DNA of 64,000 bases, from contig JACTVC010000035.1 of assembly GCA_018417955.1 (NCBI GenBank), positions 62,001-126,000 on the forward strand. Direction: 5' to 3'. The number at the start of each line of letters is the position of its first letter. Positions within the stretch are counted from its first letter, which is position 1. A model generated the notes under the pieces. The model did not search any database. It was given only the letters and a program-made list of their open reading frames with translations, and was not told where the DNA came from. This DNA is from Laccaria trichodermophora. Its lineage: Eukaryota; Basidiomycota; Agaricomycetes; Agaricales; Hydnangiaceae. Below are positions 56,065 through 64,000 of the stretch, in pieces. A program made the translations under genes and the position numbers.

Positions 56065-57420
56065 ATGTTCCCCGCTGCAGTTCGCCAAAGATCCGCTAGC
56101 TCTTTGCCATTCATTCTCACTCGTTCACTGGCCACGGAACATGTCTCGTCTCCGCTGCCTGACCTTCCCCTCGTGCCACCACAGAAATACCCACAAAAGA
56201 CTACAAAACCTCGCCTCTACCCCCATCCACGGACTGCAGAATATAATCCAAATTCTACCCTTCCAAAGCTGCCTCCAAGGTTTGGTCGCAACCAGCTCTT
56301 GCCGGTCTCAAGTTCCACCCGGGCTCTGCTCGAGTCAATCGTAGACAGGTTCGACGCACCCATCCGCTACGCGTTTGCCTACGGTTCGGGCGTTTTTGAA
56401 CAGGATGGATACGCCGCGTCGTCGCCAGCTGAAGCACTTGTCGGTCCTGGCGCACCGATGCTTGACTTTATGTTTGCGGTGACGCACCCAGCACACTTCC
56501 ATTCCATTAACATGCATCAGAATCCAAGCCATTACCCGCTACATGCTCGGATGTTAGGTTCGTCTTATGTGTCGAAGGTTGAAGAGTTGGGGCCGGGCGT
56601 GTGGTTCAATGCGTATGTTCCCGTCAACGGAGTGGTATGACCCGTCAGATTTCGAGTTACCCCACCCCCTAACCTTTCTCTCTCGCAGATGATCAAGTAC
56701 GGTGTAACGACTATAGATAATCTTTGCTCCGATTTACTCAATTGGCGGACACTTTATCTCGCCGGTCGCATGCACAAGCCCCTTCGGATCATCAAAGACG
56801 ATGCGCGTGTGCGATTAACACAACAAGTCAACCTCACGTCTGCTGTTCGTGCAGCCCTTCTCACGCTGCCTGAAGAGTTTTCCGAAATAGAGCTCTTTGA
56901 ACGTATAGCAGGGATAAGCTATACTGGCGACCCACGGATGATGCTGCCGGCGGAGAACAGAGGAAAGGTGGGGAACATCGTGCGCAAGCAGAGTCCGCAG
57001 TTTAAGGAGTTGTATCATCGCCTGGTGGTGGGGCTGCCTGGCGTTCATTGGCCCGTTCATTTGACCACTATCAAGCAAGACGTCAGCCCTCGTGCGCGTT
57101 CGGCTCATCTCAAGAAACTTCCATCGAATTTGTTGGCAGGCGTGAAGAACAACTATGCTTCGGATCCAGAGCTTGAAGCGGATGAGTCTGCGTATTGGGT
57201 GAAACTGGCAGGTGATGAGAGATTGCCGAGTGTTCTGTCAGCAGGTTTGTTTTTTACTCTCTGACAAGTCTAGATGCTGACAAGGAACTCTGTAGAGATG
57301 GGCAAAATTGTTCGATACCCTGCGACCTTACAATCATTCAAGGGCATAGTGAGCGCCGGGTTAGGGAAGAGCATACGATACAGTTCTGCAAAGATTGGAA
57401 AGTGGTGGAGTGGCTCATAA
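56065..57420 (+). CDS. TAM41: Mitochondrial phosphatidate cytidylyltransferase (CDP-DAG synthase)
   Basis: Three exons (56065-56634, 56689-57244, 57296-57420) give 416 aa. The N terminus (MFPAAVRQRSASSLPFILTR) is a plausible mitochondrial presequence. The nucleotidyltransferase core shows YAFAYGSGVFEQDGY near residue 113 and MLDFMFAVTHPAHFHSINM near 133. Further conserved blocks are IKYGVTTIDNLCSDLLNW, LYLAGRMHKPLRII and ISYTGDPRMMLPAENRGKV. The enzyme makes CDP-diacylglycerol on the inner-membrane matrix face for cardiolipin synthesis. It is read in the same direction as ALG6 with 135 bases between stop and start. Confidence 0.92.
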
Positions 57421-57799
57421 TACCAACTGGTATGGCATTTTGGTTGTGTTGGAACACGGAATATATAGATAAACTGCATATTGTATTCATTAATTGCATT
57501 GTAATGTACGCACATATATTATTGAGCAATACTCATTGCATTTACGAGAGCGTATGTCAGGGCTCGGTGGCAATAGGTTGAGTTTAGTTGATCACCGGAA
57601 GCAGAGAGACAGCCGAAATTAGAAGTATCTCGTTCAACATTCAACCAAGTCTTGCAAGGGCTAGCCATCGCCGGCTGTTACCTCTACACCCTATTTTCTT
57701 CTTCTCGGGGCTTGCTTTCACAGCCTTTTCTACTCTTTTTCTTCATTTTTATATACTTCTTTGTGAATAGTCCATACCCCGGTTATCACCCCCACTTAA

Positions 57800-59526
57800 A
57801 TGTCCACATCCCCCACAAATCCCGACGCTCATTACCCCGAAGAACATGATCTTCTACCCCCCACCCGGGATACCCCATCCCCGAAACTAGTGCAAAGTCC
57901 AATCTCCTCACTCTCACAGATAACGCGCACAGTCGCCATCATCAAGACCCATGCACTCCATCACAGGTTCGACATTGAGCGCCGTATTCAGGAAGCAAGT
58001 TTTGAGGTTCGCGCGACTTTCTCGCTCAAAGAGGCGTTAGTGAGGCTGATTGTGTGCTTAGATCGTGAAAGAGAGGCAGATGGAATTCGATACAGAGACG
58101 GATCCAGACACGTTGTATGAACTGTTCGGCGAGGACGCAGAGTCTTTGGCAGAGTGAGTTTTCACAAAGGTTTTCACGTTGATTATACCCCCCATTGATG
58201 TCTAAATCGTAGAGGTCCTGTCTGGGTATATGTTCTGGAACGCCGTCGAGCGGTAGAAGTTTGGAATACGCTTATGGGAGACAGAGACCCCGAATTTTCG
58301 CGTCAAGAAGCACCCAACTCGCTTCGCGCGCTCTATGGCAACTCTTTAGCTCAAAACGGCCTCATGGGGTCCCCCGATACCCAAACGGCGGAAATTCAGA
58401 TCTCGGCGCTGTTTGCGTCGTCCCCACCTTTCCCCACCACCGAATTGCCGGACGAACGTTACGGATCGATGAGGTCTGTTTCTTCTTCGTTCCTGTCCAA
58501 TGTGCGCAATACGGTGTCTGATGAGGGCTACGCTCGATCGAATGGGTCTACTGTCAATGGGAGTACCTCAAAAGACGCGAATGGCAAAGTTCTCTTTCGT
58601 GCACGTCCAATTCCTGCTACAAATGATAAACCCGACATCGTTCCCCGCACTACACGCGCTGCGGCGCTAAGAGCGGGGCTGGCGGTCGACAAGGTCCCTG
58701 TTGCACCACGCGGCCCAGTCAGCAAAGAAAGGCTCGCACAGACGTTTGCGAACGTTCCTGGTCATAAGCGCCGGGAAACTATTTCAGTTGCGTCGACTGC
58801 TGCGCCTGCCATTGCTCCTCGTATGACCCGCGCGGCTTCGTTGAGACTTGGTCAAACTCCGGCACCGCCGACTATAAGAAGGCGAGCGGTGACGAATGAA
58901 GAGACGAGAAAATCAACTTTTGAAGGCGTACCAGGCCATAAGCGCCGGGAATCTATCGCTGTTGCGTCTGTGAAAGCGCCTACCGTCGTACCGAGATTGA
59001 ATAAGAGCGCTGCGCTGCGCGTACAGAAGGAGCAGGCTCCCCCTACCTCGTTCATGTGTAAGTTGAATAATTCATTGTTTGTCACGACAAAGACCATCAT
59101 ACTTTCTTTTCAGTTCGTGGACCCTCGGCACCTAAACTTCCTGGTCGAACATCGTCCTCGGATGCCTTGAGCTCCCAGTCCCAGCCACCTCCGCGTCCAG
59201 CTTCACAGGCGTCTACCTCCGTAGCACCCCCACGCTCTGCCGGTCCACGTGCATCATCAGTAGCAGCCATCAGACCCTCTGCCTCCCTTTCCAAGGCCAC
59301 TGGAAATCAGGCTATCACAACCTCAGATAATGCCCCGATCAAGCTACGACCACGGCCCAGCAGCGCACTAGGCGCTCCCACCATTGCACCTCGAACGAAT
59401 CGCAGTGCTGCTCTGCGTGCGGCTAAGCAAGAGGCGGAGAACGCAGCTGCAGCAGCAGCTATTGCCAAAAAGGGCCCTCGGCCCTCCAAGGCTGCACCGT
59501 CGAGCTTTAAGCCACTGGCTATTTAG
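57800..59526 (+). CDS. Protein with degenerate NDP-kinase-like domain and VPGHKRRE repeats
   Basis: Four exons (57800-58006, 58062-58153, 58213-59057, 59114-59526) give 518 aa. Residues 40-190 follow the NDP-kinase fold: TVAIIKTHALHHRFDIERRI (Lys kept), EASFEIVKERQMEF across the first junction, GPVWVYVLERRRAVEVWNTL, APNSLRALYG. The active-site block is NGLMGSPDT where kinases have NxxHGSD, so the phospho-histidine is replaced by Met and catalysis is unlikely. The rest is disordered and basic, with three repeats of the type PRTTRAAALR and two of VPGHKRRE(T/S)I-VAS, then an Ala/Pro/Ser tail. It may act as a scaffold; this is inference. The GTTCGC donor of intron 1 is unusual, but the splice keeps the domain intact. 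Confidence 0.75.
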
Positions 59527-59709
59527 TTGATGAGGACATATACACCGCGCTGGTCGCTACTATGCTTAATATTATCTTGATATTTGTTCAGTATTTTCTC
59601 GTATTATAAATTTATGATCTGTAACAAACAAATGACCGCATACAGTTCAGTGGTGTCGTGGCGATTAGCAGCAGCCTTGGCATAGACTTGTAATTTAATT
59701 CATACTCTC

Positions 59710-60628
59710 ATGCCAGTTGGAATAGAAGCTTGGATCACACAGATACCCCCAATTACTCGCGCATGGCTCGCACTATCCGTACTCATCAGTCTGGCTGTCG
59801 TACGTCGTACTTGATCCCTCGTTAATTCACGCCTAATATATCTTCTGTTGCAGCAATGTCAGCTCATTACTCCTTTGCAGCTATACTACAGCCCTAGGAG
59901 CGCCTTTATAAACATGCAGGTATGCGTAAGGCTGGCTTTGACCTCTTCACAAACTGAGCAACTCCAAACGGCAGCCATGGCGCGCTGTAACAACGTTCTT
60001 CTATTTTGGATCCATATCCCTCGATTTCGTCTTTCATCTATTCTTTTTGTGCGTTCCATCTCATATTGTTTTTCCTTGTCTTATTGGTTTTCTTTTTTTA
60101 AGCATGCGATATAGTCGAATGTTGGAGGAATCTTCTTTCGCGAACAAAAAAGCGGATTATTTCTGGCTGTTATTGCTGTCTTCCATCATGCTGCTCGTGA
60201 GTTCTCAAGGCAACTTTCAAACCCACATTCATTTCCCTCTTTTGAAAGGCCCTCTCACCTCTCTTCAACCTACCCTTTCTGTCCTCATCACTGGCATTCG
60301 TCCCCATCTACCTATGGTCACGACGGCATCCGTCAACGCCCATCTCGCTATTCGGCTTGATAACGATAACAGCGCCCTATCTTCCCATTGCCCTCGTCGC
60401 ATTTTCCTGGGTGCTCAGCGGCTCCATCAAGGCTGCAGCAAGTGATCTCATTGGATGCGCCGTTGGGCATGTTGGGTGGTTTATGCGCGATGTGTGGACG
60501 CGCGAAATGATTGGCGGCCCCACTTTCTTTAGCGAAGCTCCAACGAGATTGTACGGACCCTTCTTTCTTTCTGTCACACTTTTTTACAAAGACTTTGCCA
60601 CAGGAAGAGGCTGTTTGGGGATCAGTAA
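59710..60628 (+). CDS. DER1: Derlin family protein (ER-associated degradation)
   Basis: Six exons (59710-59799, 59854-59919, 59975-60048, 60103-60196, 60249-60550, 60604-60628) give 216 aa, normal for Derlins. Family features: start MPVGIEAWITQIPPITRAWL, QLYYSPRSAFINMQPWRAVT, TFFYFGSISLDFVFHLFF, MRYSRMLEESSF (Derlin motif) and GHVGWFMRDVWTRE (GxxxW-type, rhomboid-like). Several hydrophobic spans fit a rhomboid pseudoprotease that helps retrotranslocate misfolded ER proteins. The last 53-nt intron (GTACGG...CACAG) is inferred: with it the protein ends RLFGDQ; without it the frame runs on to 60926 with unconvincing sequence. The symbol is by family; it could be named DFM1-like. Confidence 0.87.
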
Positions 60629-61105
60629 CCCGCGACAAGGCTTGTTCAATCATCGACATCTCGTGAACTCATGTAGCTCAGTGCATGCCAAGTTAAGAAC
60701 AGTGTCCAAGATTTCAAAAGGTAATCTCGCCATGCTCGACCTGATCAGGCTGTCATTACATTTCGTTTATTGGTATCTTGACTACATGAATGTGTTTGTG
60801 GGGGTGCCTTGCCTATGTACAATAAAAACTGCGTTGAAGGGTTCCTTCGCCTGCCAAATCACACTGAAAATGCCAGCGTCAGGTCATAACTTCCCTCTGT
60901 GTCCCGTGTGTGGTGGAATTTGTTGATGTTCAATGCAAGGATCGTTAACTTGAACGTGAATGGAAACATTGTGTTGCGCAAAAAATAAATACAGGTCCCT
61001 TCCAGAGGTTTGTCAATAGTAAGATGAATCGTTCAAGAATGACGATGACCCTCTCGCACGAGTCAAATAGGCCATGGTCCCGCAGTGCGAGCACGTTCCA
61101 TGGTG

Positions 61106-64000
61106 TTACCTGAATCGCTGCCGTTCGATCACGGATTTCTGTCTAGAATCTCTAGAAACGCGCCTATAGCGAAGAGGAATTTCAGACGCGGCAGCTGATG
61201 CAATTTGATTGATCATACCAATAATATTCCATCACGTCGCTTTGACCGAGCTTTCGAAGGAAATTCTCGTCGTGCGTGATGATGATGAGCTGGAAATTCG
61301 AGTGACTTTTTCGTTCGTTGATGATACTGTTGCACTACGGATGAGGAATGTCAAAACGGAAGAAACCACGGCATACGTACTCTACAAGACTGGCTGCAAG
61401 AGCATCAATGTTTTCGGTGTCCAAAGCATTAGTGGGTTCGTCCAAGGCGAGAATGCCGCAATTCTGGCCGAAGGAGTCTGACAGAGCGAGACGAATGATG
61501 ATCGAAGCTAGCATTTTTTGACCAGCCGAGCAGCGCCCGCGCATGTCCATTTCGACCTGATCTTTGGTCATAACGACCTGGATTACGCCGTGATCAATAT
61601 CCGAACAGAAAGACAGACTGAAGCGAACACGCACTCGGTAGTTATACGATCTTTTGGAAGCACCACCCTCGACGTCAGAACGAATTTTGATCCCATCGAT
61701 ATCTGGGGGTATTATGAGTGAAGAAGAGGCATAAATTGAATAAGACTCATACCAGTGCCCTGATACGTTTTATTCCACAGGTGTTTCATGGTATCATTAA
61801 CTTCTTCCATTTTAAGGCCGTGATATTTCATGATGGCACTGTGGAGAACAAATGAAACCCCAAAAGCGTATCTTCAAGACCGAGGCTTACTTATCAAGAG
61901 CTTTGGCATACTTTTCCAGGTCGCTGTTCGCCATGTCAGACACCTTTACAGTCGAAAGTCAAAAGAAACGGGCAAAAAATGCTAAATTAGTCATACCTTC
62001 ACCCTGACGAGTTGTTCGGTGTATTTCTTGTTGATGTCTTTGAACTCCTTGAAATCACTCTCCAAGGACCGTAGCTGCGACTTCTGTGAGCTAAGTTCTC
62101 CTGCTAGGTGGTTGTACTAGACCACTAAATTAGTTAAGCTCATGCTTTGTAAAGGGGGTTTAAACTCGCAGCAGTGTGAAGTCCGTTTTCTTTCTCTTTG
62201 GCAGGGCCCCACTGGTTAGCAAAGTTCCTCCGCGCTTTAGCAGCCTCTTCCATGTCGCAGGAGTCGATCTCAGTCTGTGTATTTTGAATATCCTTCGCGA
62301 GCTTGCGTATACGGAGGTTCTCTCTTAAACTCGCCACGGATGCACCACTCTCGTTGATCTCCTTTTCAAGGTTTCCAACAACTTCCCGGATGGAGTCAAT
62401 CTTTTCGGTCAGTTCTGCAATTTCTGCATCGGAGTTCTCGATTTTGGTTCCGCACTCCTCCAAATCCCGACCTCGCTTCTCCTTCACATATCTAGACGAA
62501 GGGTTACACTACATGTCCAGCGTGATTGCAAGAAGAGACAGTGCGCACCTCTCGACACTCTTGTTCATTGATTGGAGCTTGTCCACACTGATATTTAACT
62601 CCTGTGAAAGCCGCTGCGCATGAGAAATCTTGGAGTTGATGTCCGCCAAGACTTCGCGTTGCTCATTTTGAAGAGCTTCAATAGGTGCTTCGGCCTCCAA
62701 AATCTTCCCATCAATGTCCTGGGCAGGTCGGTCAGGATTGATCTCGGAAAGCAAGCCCTCGCTTACCTTCAGCTGTGCTGTGAACAAGACAACGTCACTT
62801 TTCATTTTCACAGCCTGTTCCTCGAGGTTGTTCTTTTCGCGGATTTCGCTAAGCAAGTCGCGTTCCTTCAGTTCCATTTGGTGTAGGCTCGTTTCATGCG
62901 TGCGAACAACGTTATTCTGGCGATCACGCTCTGCTGTGATACTCCCCCTGTCCAAAGTGACCTGACGTCTGGATGTTTCGTTGGCTCATATGAAGGCTGT
63001 TAGTAAATGTGTAGCTTACAACTCTTTGACGACCGCGTCAAGTTCCAGTTGGATGTCATCCGTAGTTTTTGTTGTTCCTGTGGCAGCTAGGGTTCGCTCG
63101 ATGTCACTCGCAATTTCTTCTGCCCTCTTGATTTCCTTCTGTAGTCGGGACACTGTCAATGCGTGTTGTTTGAGGGTGAGAACATCCTTCAGCTGTCGTT
63201 TGACGGTTTCCAGCTCATCGACAGCCTGGCAAGGAAGGAAAAGACATGAGCATGAGAGCGAGATACAACGGTGAATACACCCACTTCCTCGGCACGACTA
63301 CTTATTGCTGGATGGTCTGCTTCGAGGCGCTTGATCTCTTCCTCCATAGCGGGCAACTCTTTCGCCTTGAGCTGGTCTCGTGTAGCCTGTACTGGCGTGA
63401 GGCTTTGCAGTCTCGCGAGTTCACCTTCCCACTCAGCCAGTTCAGCCTTGTTGTGGTCGATGGCCTTGTCCGACGTTTTCTTCATCATGTCATTGAGCTA
63501 CAAGGCGTGCTCTGAGCCCATAAATCCGTTCGTGAGGCTTGAAACGTACATATTTCTCGAAAACAACTATCTCCTGATCGTTGAGGTGACGGTTACATAC
63601 AGTACAAGACTTCTTTTGCTGGCCAGCTTTGAGAAGGGACTTGTAGACTGAGCTAGTACCGAGCATAGTACCTGCCAGACTGATAGTCAAATAACATCAG
63701 CCTAGATATATCAGCAAAGGGATGAGTTCATTCACTCTTTTCTATGATTGTATTCGTCGTTAGCTTCTTTGAGTGCTTCCTGGAGGGTCCCGTGTTCGAA
63801 ACCATCCTTCAGTTTTCGTTCCAAGGCTGTAAAAAGGCACATAAGATGGACAGGTCGAAGCGGAATTGCTGCTCACCCTTCAACTCAGCTTTTTTCGTCT
63901 TAAGTTGTTCTTTCAGATTCGTCAATGTTGCACTTGACTTTTGGAGGTTAGCATTAGCAGCAGTAACGTTGTTCTCCAAATCGGCTTGGCTTCCTTCTTT
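61106..64000 (-). CDS. RAD50: DNA repair ATPase RAD50, C-terminal part (5' end outside window)
   Basis: The gene enters from the right edge in the first coiled coil. Exons include 63877-64000, 63736-63826, 63550-63679, 63285-63497, 63021-63225, 62549-62968 and 62170-62491, then several short ones to the stop at 61106. The zinc hook CTVCNRHL is encoded near 63585-63610, with coiled coil on both sides. The C-terminal ATPase lobe shows [20 protein letters not shown] (signature), [12 protein letters not shown] (Walker B/D-loop) and [10 protein letters not shown], ending [21 protein letters not shown]50 pairs with MRE11 and NBS1/XRS2 in double-strand break repair. The join at about 62164-62170 fits only a GC donor (GCGAGT) in phase 0; all others are GT-AG. 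It converges with the Derlin gene. Confidence 0.93.

Noticed and set aside
60629..60926. Extension of the Derlin reading frame
   Set aside because: Without the last intron the added 100 residues look random; splicing at 60551-60603 gives a normal Derlin length and end.

Overview
The window looks like genomic DNA of a mushroom-forming basidiomycete (Agaricomycetes). The host genes have many GT-AG introns of about 45-60 nt, and the mobile elements belong to kinds known from that class (hAT, pogo-like, Helitron, chromodomain Ty3, tyrosine-recombinase retroelements, a RecQ helicase/DUF6589 pair). Identifications rest on motif recognition; no database search was run.

The first 53 kb is a nest of transposable elements. 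In order: low-complexity DNA and a candidate MITE (1-3.3 kb); a pogo-like element with TA duplications (3597-6626); a retroelement gag fragment; and a MITE (7933-9313). Then comes a 22.8 kb hAT element (9428-32221, 8-bp duplication CAAATACA) that sits inside a Helitron helicase gene. The hAT has swallowed a 6.4 kb element with a RecQ-like helicase and a DUF6589 protein (12814-19228, 9-bp duplication GTTCTGGAT, terminal hairpins), a 4.8 kb foldback palindrome (21250-26066), and a gag plus tyrosine-recombinase element with split direct repeats and no reverse transcriptase (27506-30980). Downstream, a decayed WRN-type exonuclease gene (34622-45063) is broken by three insertions: a 263 bp TA-flanked MITE, a 1.46 kb hAT-like MITE and a chromodomain Ty3 retrotransposon with 236-237 bp LTRs. 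Next follow a 691 bp MITE, a 1.2 kb non-autonomous hAT, a transposase-like gene with one stop codon (47.9-50.8 kb) and an internally deleted Tc1/mariner-type element (52043-53255).

The last 10.7 kb is ordinary, gene-dense host DNA: ALG6 (N-glycan glucosyltransferase), TAM41 (mitochondrial CDP-diacylglycerol synthase), a protein with a degenerate nucleoside-diphosphate-kinase-like domain, a Derlin (ERAD), and the C-terminal part of RAD50 on the minus strand.

Two themes connect the mobile part. First, insertions can be removed on paper, leaving one copy of the target duplication, and the broken reading frame is restored (hAT in Helitron; MITE and chromovirus in the exonuclease gene), which gives a relative order of events. 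Second, at least ten in-frame stops in unrelated elements are TGA where arginine fits, consistent with CGA to TGA decay of methylated CpG. The RecQ/DUF6589 element and the recombinase ORF carry no stops and look young.
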